This document shows, piece after piece, positions 35,942 through 44,982 of a stretch of DNA of 64,000 nucleotides (its first letter is position 1; every line of letters begins with the position of its first letter). Both the position numbers and the translations under genes were made by a program. Source of the stretch: an uncultured Clostridia bacterium (GTDB lineage Bacteria; Bacillota; Clostridia; Lachnospirales; Lachnospiraceae); NCBI GenBank assembly GCA_947303805.1, contig CAMYZE010000001.1, forward strand, positions 248,001 through 312,000. The letters run 5' to 3'. Under the pieces are notes generated by a model, which ran no database searches, had not been told where the DNA came from, and worked only from the letters and a program-made list of their open reading frames with translations.

Positions 35942-36982
35942 ATGGATAGTAAAAAGAATAGCAAAACAATAATAATTGTATTGCTTGTAGTGCTAATAGC
36001 GATTTGTGTAGTAATTGGCATTCATTTTTTTGCATTTAGTAAAAAGTATAAGAGTTTCACAGAAGGTCGCTTTGAGATAAGAGATGGTGTAGAGACTTAT
36101 GTTATGTCAGGACAAGTCATAGTCAATTCACTTGTTGAAGATGATGGCAAGCTTTACTATGTGGATGACAAAGGACATAAGGTGAAGGACACTTGGGCAA
36201 TAATTGATAATGATGGTAATTATGGATATTTTGGAAGCCTTGGAGACCTTGTAAAAGATAAGATTAGAGAAATAGGCGGCAAAAATTATTATTTTGATAA
36301 AGATGGAGTTCTTTATATTGATAAGACAAATAAAGAAATAAAAAAAATAGATGGCGTAGAGTATATTGCTAACTCCAATGGTGAATTAAGACTTGCAACT
36401 GAAAAAGAGACAGTGGCAGAGACAACTGCTGCTAAGACATCGCAGGTCGCTCAAACTACCGCCGCAGTTATATCAACTGTCCCACCTTTTGCAAATGCTA
36501 TAAATGTAGTTGCACCGGTTCCTTCTACACCTGCACCTGTAGTAGAAGGACCTGGAGCAGGAATAGTAGCACCAGCACCTATTGAACAAGTGTCACCAGA
36601 AACAGGCTCAGTAAGGATTGTGGGTACAGAAAAGATAGAAGATGGAGTTGATGGAGAAGACTATGATTGTAAGATTACACTTCTTAAGCCTATATTGTCA
36701 GGGGAAACAGCAGAAGAGAGCCTATCAATAAATGCAAGTATTGATGAGTTGATTGACCAATGGACAGAAGATGTATATAGTGTAGTAAATAATTATGATA
36801 AACTTCCTAGGTCAGTTACATTTACCAGTGTTACACTTGGCACAGTTAAGAAGACATCTATATCAATACATATCAATGGCTCTATAAGACCAAAAACAGG
36901 TTCAACCAAGTCTATAAAGTATAGAATTAATTACGATAGAGACAATGAGACAGCTGAGATAGTTCGCACAACATCAAATTAA
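35942..36982 (+). CDS. Membrane-anchored protein with cell-wall-binding-like repeats and a shared C-terminal domain
   Basis: 346 residues. A transmembrane anchor occupies residues 10-30. Then come repeats like those of choline-binding proteins (KLYYVDDKGHKVKDTW, NYYFDKDGVLYID), a Thr/Ala/Pro-rich linker near residues 155-205, and the C-terminal domain shared with the products of 29258 and 33495 (KPILSGETAEESLSINASI). A perfect -10 (TATAAT, 35884-35889) lies upstream with a weak -35. It is the first gene of a likely unit with lemA (24 bases downstream) and a DUF2207 gene. Function unknown. Confidence 0.75.
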   Translation: MDSKKNSKTIIIVLLVVLIAICVVIGIHFFAFSKKYKSFTEGRFEIRDGVETYVMSGQVIVNSLVEDDGKLYYVDDKGHKVKDTWAIIDNDGNYGYFGSLGDLVKDKIREIGGKNYYFDKDGVLYIDKTNKEIKKIDGVEYIANSNGELRLATEKETVAETTAAKTSQVAQTTAAVISTVPPFANAINVVAPVPSTPAPVVEGPGAGIVAPAPIEQVSPETGSVRIVGTEKIEDGVDGEDYDCKITLLKPILSGETAEESLSINASIDELIDQWTEDVYSVVNNYDKLPRSVTFTSVTLGTVKKTSISIHINGSIRPKTGSTKSIKYRINYDRDNETAEIVRTTSN

Positions 36983-37005
36983 AAATATTTTAGGAGGATA
37001 AATAT

Positions 37006-37554
37006 ATGTTAGCAGTATTTATAATAGTAGCGATAATTGTAGTTATCATTTTATGGTTCATCAGTGTTCAGAGAATGCTTGTATCACTTGATGAGAATGT
37101 CAACAATGCTATGAGCCAAATCGGCGTAAACCTTACATCAAGGTTTGACGCACTCACAGGTCTTCTTGATTTAGTAAAAGGCTATAATGAGCATGAGTAT
37201 AAGACACTTTCAGATGTAATAAAGATGAGAACTAGTATCGGAAGCCACAGCAAAGCATCAGACGTAGAAGCTCAGGAGAATATTATAACTGAGGCTATGG
37301 GAAAAATTATGGCAGTTGCAGAGGCCTATCCTGACCTCAAATCTAATACCAATTATCAAAATTTGATGAACTCATTAAATGACTATGAGTCAAAGGTTCG
37401 CCAAAGCCGCCTTGTATACAATGATTCTGTAACTAAACTCAATAGAACTATAAGAATGTTCCCTATATCTCTTGTAGCACCGATGTGTGGTGTATCTGCA
37501 AGGGATTACCTAAAGACAGACGATGCTAAATCTGATATGCCATCAATGAAATAA
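37006..37554 (+). CDS. lemA: LemA family protein
   Basis: One N-terminal transmembrane helix (residues 2-20) with a helical exterior domain, the LemA layout. The order of conserved segments is typical: SLDENVNNAMSQIGVNL, RFDALTGLLDLVKGYNEHE, and YNDSVTKLNRTIRMFP. The 182 residues match the family. Its function is not established. LemA genes are often next to DUF2207 or TPM-domain genes, as here (next gene at 37652). The start is supported by AGGAGG. Confidence 0.92.
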   Translation: MLAVFIIVAIIVVIILWFISVQRMLVSLDENVNNAMSQIGVNLTSRFDALTGLLDLVKGYNEHEYKTLSDVIKMRTSIGSHSKASDVEAQENIITEAMGKIMAVAEAYPDLKSNTNYQNLMNSLNDYESKVRQSRLVYNDSVTKLNRTIRMFPISLVAPMCGVSARDYLKTDDAKSDMPSMK

Positions 37555-37585
37555 TCCTATATAGATAAGTTTTATGAGCATCAAT

Positions 37586-37640
37586 CCGTATGGGCGAGTT
37601 CAACGAGCCCACAATTCGTAAGGGCGAGTTTAACGAGCCC
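37586..37640. repeat. GC-rich palindromic repeat, two tandem copies
   Basis: Two direct copies of the core GGGCGAGTT-(C/T)AACGAGCCC at 37592 and 37622 fill the gap between lemA and the DUF2207 gene and end 12 bases before its start codon. Confidence 0.8.
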
Positions 37641-37651
37641 AATAAATAAAA

Positions 37652-39358
37652 ATGACAGATTTTATAATTAAAATCAACAGAAAACTATTTTTAGTTATGA
37701 GCATTTTTCTCATAACAGTTTTCGCTTGCCTTCCAGTTTTCGCTAGAAACCACGTTGACAAGATGGATATAGATGTGACTATACATGATAATGGCAGTGC
37801 ATCTATAACTCAGAGATGGGTCGGAACTTTTGACGAGGGAACAGAGGTCTATCTTCCTATAGAAGATAAAAGTTTGTCTGTCAGAAACTTAAAAGTATGG
37901 AAAGGTTCAAGAGAATATCTAGAAGCTGAGGGATGGGATGTAGACTGGAGTTTTGAACAAAAGAAATGGCGTAGCGGTATTAACCGTACAGCAAAAGGTG
38001 TCGAACTCTGCTTTGGTATATCTGAGTATGGTGAAAGTATCTATACTTTTTCATATGACATAGACCCACTTGTAAAATCATATATTGAGTCAGATGGTTT
38101 TAATTTTCAATTTGTAAATCCAGGCATGGGAACTTTTCCAAGTGATGTGAATCTTAGAATACAAGTCGAAGGTGGTAAAAATCTTTCAACTGGCAATGCG
38201 AGAATATGGGGATTTGGCTATGAAGGTATGACTAGTTTTTCTGAAGATGGTTATGCTATAGCATTTAGCACTAGCCCACTTAGTGGAAGTAGCTACATGA
38301 ATGTAACCCTTGAGATATTTAAAGGACTCATTACTCCAAATGTAGAAATTAATGACACTTTTGAAAATGCTGTTTTAAATAGAGCACTTGTAGGAAGTAG
38401 TTTTGAAGAGACATTAGCAAATGAATCAAGACAAAGTTTTATTACAATATTGTTTTTTGCTTTAATATTATTTAGTTTTGTTTATAAGATTATTTTAGGC
38501 ACGAAAAGAAAACATAGGCTAAAAAAGTTTTATAAAGAAGCCAACTATTTTAGAGATACTCCAAATGGCGGAAATTTAGCGATGTCACATATTTTGTACA
38601 AGGATTTTGACATTTGGAAAAATAAAGATACAAATGTCATTGGCGCCATAATTATGAAGATGATAAATAATGGCAACCTTGAACCTTTGCAGGAAAAATC
38701 ATATGGCTTTTTTGGCAACGAGAAAGTTAGCACAAGCCTAAGAGTTGGCAAGGAGCCGGAAGATCCATTGTTAAAAGAATTATATAACATTATAATACAG
38801 GCAGCAGGAGATGATGGTGTGCTTCAAGAAAATGAACTAAAGAGGTATGCACAAAAGAATTATGAGGCACTTATAGAATATATTAAATCACTTGATACAA
38901 GAGGTCATAGCGCTCTAAACCAAGAGGGATGCTATTTAAAAGTAGGTGGTAAAAAATTAGCAGACTTAAATGAAAAAGGTCAGAAAGAGTTGTCTGAAGT
39001 TTATGGACTAAGAAAGTTTTTAGATGAATTTACACTTATAAATGAGAGAAGCATAACCGAAGGTGTAATCTGGGAAGATTTGATGGTATATGCCACACTT
39101 TTTGGCATAGCAGAAAAAGTATTGTCAGAACTTAAGGAGGTATATCCTGATAGGCTTGTTGAGGTTGAAAAGATATCCCATACATATTATGTGTCAGATA
39201 TATACTTTAGAAGCTTATATTTTAGCACCTATAATGCAAGACGTGCTGCAGAGATAGCAAAAGCTGCTACCATGGCTGCAAAAGGTCTTGGCGGAATGGC
39301 ATCTCTTAGCGGAGGCGGAGGATTCTCTGGAGGCGGTTCTGGCGGAGGAACAAGGTAA
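37652..39358 (+). CDS. DUF2207 domain-containing membrane protein
   Basis: 568 residues. A signal sequence (residues 10-31, ending PVFA) is followed by an extracellular DUF2207 beta domain (MDIDVTIHDNGSASITQRW), a transmembrane helix near residues 265-285, a cytosolic helical region and a Gly/Ser tail (GGGGFSGGGSGGGTR), all usual for this family. Function is unknown. The pairing with lemA is common in Firmicutes and suggests joint action at the envelope. No Shine-Dalgarno site is visible because the palindromic repeat lies directly upstream. Confidence 0.88.
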   Translation: MTDFIIKINRKLFLVMSIFLITVFACLPVFARNHVDKMDIDVTIHDNGSASITQRWVGTFDEGTEVYLPIEDKSLSVRNLKVWKGSREYLEAEGWDVDWSFEQKKWRSGINRTAKGVELCFGISEYGESIYTFSYDIDPLVKSYIESDGFNFQFVNPGMGTFPSDVNLRIQVEGGKNLSTGNARIWGFGYEGMTSFSEDGYAIAFSTSPLSGSSYMNVTLEIFKGLITPNVEINDTFENAVLNRALVGSSFEETLANESRQSFITILFFALILFSFVYKIILGTKRKHRLKKFYKEANYFRDTPNGGNLAMSHILYKDFDIWKNKDTNVIGAIIMKMINNGNLEPLQEKSYGFFGNEKVSTSLRVGKEPEDPLLKELYNIIIQAAGDDGVLQENELKRYAQKNYEALIEYIKSLDTRGHSALNQEGCYLKVGGKKLADLNEKGQKELSEVYGLRKFLDEFTLINERSITEGVIWEDLMVYATLFGIAEKVLSELKEVYPDRLVEVEKISHTYYVSDIYFRSLYFSTYNARRAAEIAKAATMAAKGLGGMASLSGGGGFSGGGSGGGTR

Positions 39359-39409
39359 AAAACCGCTATATTATTTATTAAAAGTATGGTAAAATATTAG
39401 GGTATTTTA

Positions 39410-39438
39410 AGAAACTTAAGAGTATAAGTTTCTATAAT
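39410..39438 (+). promoter_or_regulatory. Operator-like inverted repeat abutting the -10 of the nucleoside operon
   Basis: AGAAACTTA (39410-39418) and TAAGTTTCT (39425-39433) form a perfect 9-bp inverted repeat with 6-base spacing, overlapping the first base of TATAAT (39433-39438). A repressor bound there would block the -10. It could alternatively be an RNA hairpin from an upstream start. Confidence 0.45.
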
Positions 39439-39464
39439 ATAAAAAATTTGGAGGGAATTTTATT

Positions 39465-40568
39465 ATGAAAAAATTATTATCTAGTGTGTTAGCACTTGTG
39501 ATGGTTTTATCTCTTGTAGCATGTGGACAAAAGCAAGCAGCTACAGCAAATGGGGAGAAAACATCAAACAAGGACGCTTTTGAGCTTGCACTTGTAACTG
39601 ATCTTGGAACAATTGACGATAAGTCATTTAACCAAGGTGCATGGGAAGGACTTGTTAAGTATGCAACTGAGAAAGGTATTTCTCATAAGTACTATCAACC
39701 ACAAGCAGCAGAGACTAATGCTTATCTTGAGACTATCGAACTTGCTATCGAAGGCGGAGCAAAGTTAGTTGTATGCCCAGGATTCTTATTTGAAGAGCCA
39801 GTGCAACTTGCACAAGATAAGTATCCAGATGTTCATTTCATACTTCTTGATGCTGTACCAAAGGAAATTAAACCAAACACAATGCCTATTCTCTATCAAG
39901 AGGATGAAGCAGGATTCCTTGCAGGATATGCAGCAGTTAAAGATGGTAACACTAAACTTGGTTTCTTAGGCGGTGTGTCAGTTCCTGCAGTTGTTCGTTT
40001 TGGATTTGGATACATCCAAGGAATTGATGCAGCAGCAAAAGAACTTGGAAAAGAGTGTGAAGTAGTTTACAACTATACTGGTCAATTCGCAGCAACTCCA
40101 GAGGCTCAAGCACTTGCATCATCTTGGTATAATGCAGGTACAGAGGTTGTATTTGGATGTGGTGGTGCAGTTGGTAACTCAGCAATGAGTGCAGCAGAAG
40201 GAAAGAATCAACAAGAAGGAAAGTTTGTAGCAAAGGTTATAGGTGTTGACGTTGATCAATACTCAGAGAGTGACACAGTTATCACATCTGCTATAAAGCT
40301 TCTTTCAAATTCAGTATATGATGGAATTACAATGTTCTACGATGGCAATTTCCCAGGTGGAAAAGTAACAACATTCAATGTAAAGAATAATGGTGTTGGT
40401 GCTGCTATGGATCATGCAAAATTTGAGACATTTAGCAAAGTTGACTATGAAACTTTATACAATGATTTAAAATCTGGAAAGTATACTATATTTAATGATG
40501 TTGCAGAGTATGACCCTACTAAGGCATTAACTAACTTATCAAATACTAAGGTAACTTTTATTGAGTAA
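39465..40568 (+). CDS. BMP family nucleoside-binding lipoprotein
   Basis: The extracellular receptor of a nucleoside ABC importer (PnrA/BmpA family). The lipoprotein signal peptide ends in LSLVAC (lipobox, Cys 20). Then comes the family opening LALVTDLGTIDDKSFNQGAWEGL, with the Asp/Asn/Trp positions that contact the nucleoside. The C-terminal part (KVIGVDVDQYSES, then SAIKLLSNSVYDG) is also typical. It is followed by a terminator and then the ATPase and permease genes, so receptor mRNA is probably in excess. The start is supported by TTGGAGGG. Confidence 0.94.
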   Translation: MKKLLSSVLALVMVLSLVACGQKQAATANGEKTSNKDAFELALVTDLGTIDDKSFNQGAWEGLVKYATEKGISHKYYQPQAAETNAYLETIELAIEGGAKLVVCPGFLFEEPVQLAQDKYPDVHFILLDAVPKEIKPNTMPILYQEDEAGFLAGYAAVKDGNTKLGFLGGVSVPAVVRFGFGYIQGIDAAAKELGKECEVVYNYTGQFAATPEAQALASSWYNAGTEVVFGCGGAVGNSAMSAAEGKNQQEGKFVAKVIGVDVDQYSESDTVITSAIKLLSNSVYDGITMFYDGNFPGGKVTTFNVKNNGVGAAMDHAKFETFSKVDYETLYNDLKSGKYTIFNDVAEYDPTKALTNLSNTKVTFIE

Positions 40569-40583
40569 TAGATATTAATATTA

Positions 40584-40616
40584 AATAGGACTCATTTAAT
40601 ATGGGTCCTATTTTTT
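40584..40616 (+). terminator. Partial terminator between receptor and ATPase genes
   Basis: AATAGGACTCAT / ATGGGTCCTATT with a 5-nt loop (one G-T pair) and a T run. Read-through would set the receptor:transporter ratio. Confidence 0.8.
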
Positions 40617-40631
40617 ATATAAGGAGTACCT

Positions 40632-42173
40632 ATGGAAAATTATGCTATAGAAATGAAACATATTACTATATCATTTGCTAGAAAAGTTGCAAATGATGAC
40701 ATAACACTTCAACTTAGGAAGGGCGAGGTTCATGCACTTCTTGGTGAAAATGGCGCTGGAAAATCAACTCTTATGAGTATACTTTTTGGTCTTTTTAAGA
40801 TGGATAGTGGTGAGATATATGTTAATGGCAAGAAAGAAATTATAGACAATGCAGTAACAGCAAATAAACTTGGAATAGGAATGGTGCACCAACATTTTAA
40901 GCTTGTGCATAATTTTACCATTCTTGAAAACATAGTTTTAGGAGTGGAGGAAACACATTTTGGTTTCCTAAAACTCGACAAGGCAAGAAAAAGAGTCGAA
41001 GAGATATGTAAGAAATATCATTTTGATTTGGATTTAGATGCGAAGATTGAAGATATAACTGTGGGTATGCAGCAGAGAACAGAAATCTTAAAGATGCTCT
41101 ACAGAAGTAATGATATAATGATTTTTGATGAGCCTACAGCTGTTTTAACTCCTCAAGAGATACAGGAGTTTATGGAGATAGTAAAGAACTTAAAGAAAGA
41201 GGGTAAATCAATTTTATTCATTTCTCATAAACTTGATGAGATAAAGGAAGTTGCAGATAGATGTTCGATACTTAGAAAAGGTAAACTTATAGCAACGGTT
41301 GATGTGGATAAGGTAAGTAAAGAAGAGATGTCTGAAATGATGGTTGGAAGAAAAGTAAACCTCAAAGTAGACAAAGCTCCTGCAAAACCTGGAGAGACAG
41401 TTCTTGAAGTAAGACACATAGAAGTTGCTGGTGAAAAGGGACATAAGGATAAAGTTCGTGATGTAAGTTTTGATGTTCGAGCTGGAGAGATAGTATGTAT
41501 TGCAGGAATTGACGGAAACGGTCAGTCAGAATTAATTAAGGGTATTACTGGTACAAAACCTCTCAAAGCAGGTACAATCAAAATAATGGGTCAAGACTTT
41601 ACCCATAAATCAATAAGATATAAAAACACTCATGGTATATCACATATACCAGAGGATAGACATAGAGATGGACTTATTCTTGACTACAACATGGAAAAGA
41701 ATATGGTGCTTCAAGAATATTTTGAAAGTAGATTTTCACATGCAGGATTTTTAAAGCAAAAAGAAATAACCGAATATACTGATGAACTTATAAAAGACTA
41801 TGATATAAGAAGTATGTCAGGACCTACAAGCATAGTTCGCAACATGTCAGGAGGTAATCAGCAGAAGATAATAGTAGCTAGAGAGATGACTAAAGAACAT
41901 AAACTTATGATAGCAGTTCAGCCAACACGTGGTCTTGATGTAGGAGCGATAGAATATATTCATAAGAATATAGTAAAACAGCGTGATAAAGGTATAGCGG
42001 TTTTACTTGTATCGTTTGAACTTGAAGAGGTTATGAATCTCGCCGATAGAATTCTTGTTATGTTTGAAGGCGAAATAGTAGGTGAGTTTACAGATATTCA
42101 AAATCTTGATTTAAATGAACTTGGACTCTATATGGCTGGCGGAAAGAGAATGCCAAAAAAGGAGGTAGCATAA
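40632..42173 (+). CDS. Nucleoside ABC transporter, tandem ATP-binding protein
   Basis: 513 residues with two ABC domains, as in sugar/nucleoside-type importers. The first has Walker A GENGAGKST and Walker B IMIFDEPTAVLTPQE. Its expected LSGGQ motif is degenerate (ITVGMQQR). The second has a degenerate Walker A (GIDGNGQSE, no GKS), a proper signature NMSGGNQQK and IAVQPTRGLDVGA. Degenerate second sites are usual in this family. AAGGAG precedes the ATG. It is translated with the two permease genes that follow (2-base gaps). Confidence 0.94.
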   Translation: MENYAIEMKHITISFARKVANDDITLQLRKGEVHALLGENGAGKSTLMSILFGLFKMDSGEIYVNGKKEIIDNAVTANKLGIGMVHQHFKLVHNFTILENIVLGVEETHFGFLKLDKARKRVEEICKKYHFDLDLDAKIEDITVGMQQRTEILKMLYRSNDIMIFDEPTAVLTPQEIQEFMEIVKNLKKEGKSILFISHKLDEIKEVADRCSILRKGKLIATVDVDKVSKEEMSEMMVGRKVNLKVDKAPAKPGETVLEVRHIEVAGEKGHKDKVRDVSFDVRAGEIVCIAGIDGNGQSELIKGITGTKPLKAGTIKIMGQDFTHKSIRYKNTHGISHIPEDRHRDGLILDYNMEKNMVLQEYFESRFSHAGFLKQKEITEYTDELIKDYDIRSMSGPTSIVRNMSGGNQQKIIVAREMTKEHKLMIAVQPTRGLDVGAIEYIHKNIVKQRDKGIAVLLVSFELEEVMNLADRILVMFEGEIVGEFTDIQNLDLNELGLYMAGGKRMPKKEVA

Positions 42174-42174
42174 T

Positions 42175-43305
42175 ATGAAAAAGAGAAAAGATTTTGCTCC
42201 TTTTATTTCATCACTTACCGCTATAGTATGTGGTCTTATAATAGGATTTATCATTTTATGTATTTCTAACCCAACTGAGGCGGTTGCGGGATTCGGAACT
42301 ATATTGACAGGCTCTATAACCCATGGTGCAAAAGGAATTGGACAGGTTTTATATTACGCAACTCCGCTTATCCTCTGTGGACTTTCTGTTGGATTTGCTT
42401 TTAAGACAGGACTATTTAACATCGGTGGTTCTGGTCAGTTCTTAATAGGTGCTTTTGGAGCAGTAGTCATAGGACTTACATGTCCGCAGCTTGGACCATT
42501 TCAATGGGTAGTTGGACTTCTTTTTGCCATACTTCTTGGCGCCATATGGGGAGCAATACCAGGAATATTAAAAGCTTACTTCAATGTCAATGAAGTTATT
42601 ACTTGCATAATGTTAAACTATATTTCACTTTTCTGGGTAAATATGACAGTAAAGGGTAGTAAGGTTTTATTTAACACGATGAGAAATGAGTCAAAAGATA
42701 TTCCTAAAGTTGCCACTCTTCCAAAACTCGGACTTGATAAATTATTTGATGGCTCTTCTGTGAATAGTGGAATTATTATTGCGATACTTGTTGCTATATT
42801 ACTTTATATTATTTTAGAGAAGACAACATTCGGGTATGAGTTAAAAGCCTGTGGATTAAATAAGGCGGCAAGTAAATATGCAGGTATCAATGAAAATAGA
42901 TCAATAGTTTATTCTATGGTTATAGCAGGAGCTATAGCTGGACTAGCAGGTGGTATAATGCTTCTTTCGGGAACCGGTCGACATATAGAGATAAAAGATG
43001 TAATACCAAATGAAGGCTTTAATGGTATATCGGTTGCACTCCTTGGTGTAAGTAATCCGATAGGAGTAATATTTAGTGGACTATTTATTGCTTATCTTAC
43101 CGCTGGAGGATTTTATCTACAACTATTCCACTTCTCAAAAGAGATTATAGATATCATAGTAGCAGTTATCATATACTTCTCAGCATTCGCACTCATAATT
43201 AAGAAGTTCCTTGAAAGAATTAAAGAAAAAAAAGCTGACAAGAGTGTACAAGTGACCTACAATATGCATGATAAGACGATAGCTGAAAAGAAGAAGGGGG
43301 CATAG
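42175..43305 (+). CDS. Nucleoside ABC transporter permease 1
   Basis: 376 residues, with 8-10 hydrophobic segments, of the BPD_transp_2 family. Family sequence includes the GLSVGFAFKTGLFNIGGSGQFLIG segment in part, the VNEVITCIMLNYI helix and the coupling region YELKACGLNKAASKYAGI. It starts two bases after the ATPase stop with AGGAGG upstream. The charged C-terminal tail is cytosolic. Confidence 0.93.
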   Translation: MKKRKDFAPFISSLTAIVCGLIIGFIILCISNPTEAVAGFGTILTGSITHGAKGIGQVLYYATPLILCGLSVGFAFKTGLFNIGGSGQFLIGAFGAVVIGLTCPQLGPFQWVVGLLFAILLGAIWGAIPGILKAYFNVNEVITCIMLNYISLFWVNMTVKGSKVLFNTMRNESKDIPKVATLPKLGLDKLFDGSSVNSGIIIAILVAILLYIILEKTTFGYELKACGLNKAASKYAGINENRSIVYSMVIAGAIAGLAGGIMLLSGTGRHIEIKDVIPNEGFNGISVALLGVSNPIGVIFSGLFIAYLTAGGFYLQLFHFSKEIIDIIVAVIIYFSAFALIIKKFLERIKEKKADKSVQVTYNMHDKTIAEKKKGA

Positions 43306-43306
43306 T

Positions 43307-44260
43307 ATGGATTTAGTATATTTTTTAATACAGCAGACATTGCTATTCATGATACCACTTCTTATAGTGGCTCTCGGTGGTATGTTTAGTGAGAGAGCAG
43401 GTGTAGTAAACATCGCACTTGAAGGTATCATGGTTATGGGAGCATTCACAAGTATATTCTTTATAAATCTAACTCAGACTTATATGTCAGGAAATGCTCA
43501 ATTACTTATAGCAATTTTGATTGCAGCTGTTTCTGGTATGGCATTTAGTTTATTCCACGCCATTGCAGCAGTAAATTTAAAAGCAGATCAAACGATTTCT
43601 GGTACAGCACTCAATATGTTTGCACCTGCATTTGCAGTATTTATAGCTAGAATAGTTCAAACTGTTCAACAGATAGAGTTTAAAAATACTTTTAGAATAG
43701 TAGAGGTTCCAGTACTTTCTAAGATACCAATAATTGGTGAGATATTATTTAGAAATACATATATTACAACATATATAGGTATTTTGATACTTATATTATC
43801 AAGCGTTGTTTTGTATAAGACAAAGTTTGGACTAAGACTTCGTGCCTGCGGTGAAAACCCACATGCGGCAAATACAGCAGGAATTAAAGTCGAACTTATA
43901 CAATATGCAGGAGTCTTGATTTCTGGAGCACTTGCAGGAATTGGTGGACTAGTGTTTGTGGTTCCTACATCAACTAATTTCAATGCGACTGTCTCTGGTT
44001 ATGGATTCCTTGCAGTTGCAGTTCTCATCTTTGGTCAGTGGAAACCAAAATATATACTTTTTGCTTCATTCTTCTTCGGATTTATGAAAGCACTTTCAAA
44101 TAGCTATGCAAGTATTCCATTCTTATTTGCACTCAATATTCAAAGTAATATTTATAAGATGATACCTTACATTGCTACAATTCTTGTGCTCATATTCACA
44201 TCTAAAAAATCATCAGCACCAAGAGCATCAGGAATACCATTTGATAGAATGCAACGTTAA
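43307..44260 (+). CDS. Nucleoside ABC transporter permease 2
   Basis: 317 residues, a second BPD_transp_2 permease. Recognisable parts are GGMFSERAGVVNIALEGIM at the start, the LKADQTISGTALNM segment and the coupling motif LRLRACGENPHAANTAGI. It forms a heterodimer with the upstream permease. A palindromic repeat begins immediately after its stop codon. Confidence 0.93.
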   Translation: MDLVYFLIQQTLLFMIPLLIVALGGMFSERAGVVNIALEGIMVMGAFTSIFFINLTQTYMSGNAQLLIAILIAAVSGMAFSLFHAIAAVNLKADQTISGTALNMFAPAFAVFIARIVQTVQQIEFKNTFRIVEVPVLSKIPIIGEILFRNTYITTYIGILILILSSVVLYKTKFGLRLRACGENPHAANTAGIKVELIQYAGVLISGALAGIGGLVFVVPTSTNFNATVSGYGFLAVAVLIFGQWKPKYILFASFFFGFMKALSNSYASIPFLFALNIQSNIYKMIPYIATILVLIFTSKKSSAPRASGIPFDRMQR

Positions 44261-44280
44261 GGGGCGAGTTTCACGAGCCC
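44261..44280. repeat. GC-rich palindromic repeat, single copy
   Basis: One copy (GGGGCGAGTTTCACGAGCCC) fills the gap between the permease stop and the GGAAGG ribosome binding site of deoC. Confidence 0.8.
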
Positions 44281-44292
44281 GGAAGGAAACAA

Positions 44293-44952
44293 ATGAATAG
44301 AGTAGAATTTCTTAGTATGGTTGACCACACCATATTAAAAGCTGATGCGACTAAAGCATCAGTTGACAAAGTATTAAAATTTGCAAAAGAAAATCATACA
44401 GCATCAGTTTGCATTAATCCTTATTACGTGAAATATGCAAGTGACTTTTTGAAAGATACAGATGTAAAAGTTTGTACAGTAATAGGATTTCCTCTTGGAC
44501 AAAACACTACAGCGGTTAAAGTTTTTGAGGCAAAAAATGCAATTGAGGACGGCGCAGATGAGATAGATATGGTTATAAATGTTGCTGCACTTAAAGATAG
44601 GGATTACGATTTTGTAAAAAAAGAAATAAAAGATATATTTGTGGCAGTAAGTTGGCACAATAAACTTTTAAAAGTTATAATCGAAAATGCATATCTCACA
44701 GATGATGAAAAGAGGAAGGTTTGCGAGATATGTAAGGAAGTAGGGGTGGATTTTGTAAAGACATCTACAGGATTTGCTCCAACAGGTGCTACTGCTTCAG
44801 ATGTAAAGATTATGAAAGAAGTAGTAGGTAGTAAGTGTAAAATTAAAGCGGCTGGTGGTATAAAGACAAAAGCAGATGTAGAAGCACTTTATGCGGCAGG
44901 TGCAAGACGATTTGGAGTAAGTAGGACGGAAGAAATACTAAAAGAGTATTAA
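44293..44952 (+). CDS. deoC: Deoxyribose-phosphate aldolase
   Basis: Cleaves 2-deoxyribose-5-phosphate to glyceraldehyde-3-phosphate and acetaldehyde, the end of deoxynucleoside catabolism. 219 residues of class I aldolase fold. Visible elements are the opening MVDHTILKADATKA, EIDMVINVAALK, the Schiff-base lysine in FVKTSTGFAPTGATASDV, and KAAGGIKTKADVEALYAAGA. Position at the end of the nucleoside uptake operon fits use of imported deoxynucleosides as carbon source. Confidence 0.96.
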   Translation: MNRVEFLSMVDHTILKADATKASVDKVLKFAKENHTASVCINPYYVKYASDFLKDTDVKVCTVIGFPLGQNTTAVKVFEAKNAIEDGADEIDMVINVAALKDRDYDFVKKEIKDIFVAVSWHNKLLKVIIENAYLTDDEKRKVCEICKEVGVDFVKTSTGFAPTGATASDVKIMKEVVGSKCKIKAAGGIKTKADVEALYAAGARRFGVSRTEEILKEY

Positions 44953-44982
44953 AAAATGGGGCGGTCAATGCCCCATTTTTTA
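44951..44982. terminator. Bidirectional intrinsic terminator between deoC and mscS
   Basis: A 12-bp perfect stem AAAAAATGGGGC / GCCCCATTTTTT with a 7-nt loop between convergent genes. Confidence 0.9.

Noticed and set aside
40632..42173. Damage in the ABC ATPase because the second Walker A lacks GKS
   Set aside because: A degenerate second nucleotide site is normal in sugar/nucleoside-type tandem ATPases of this family.
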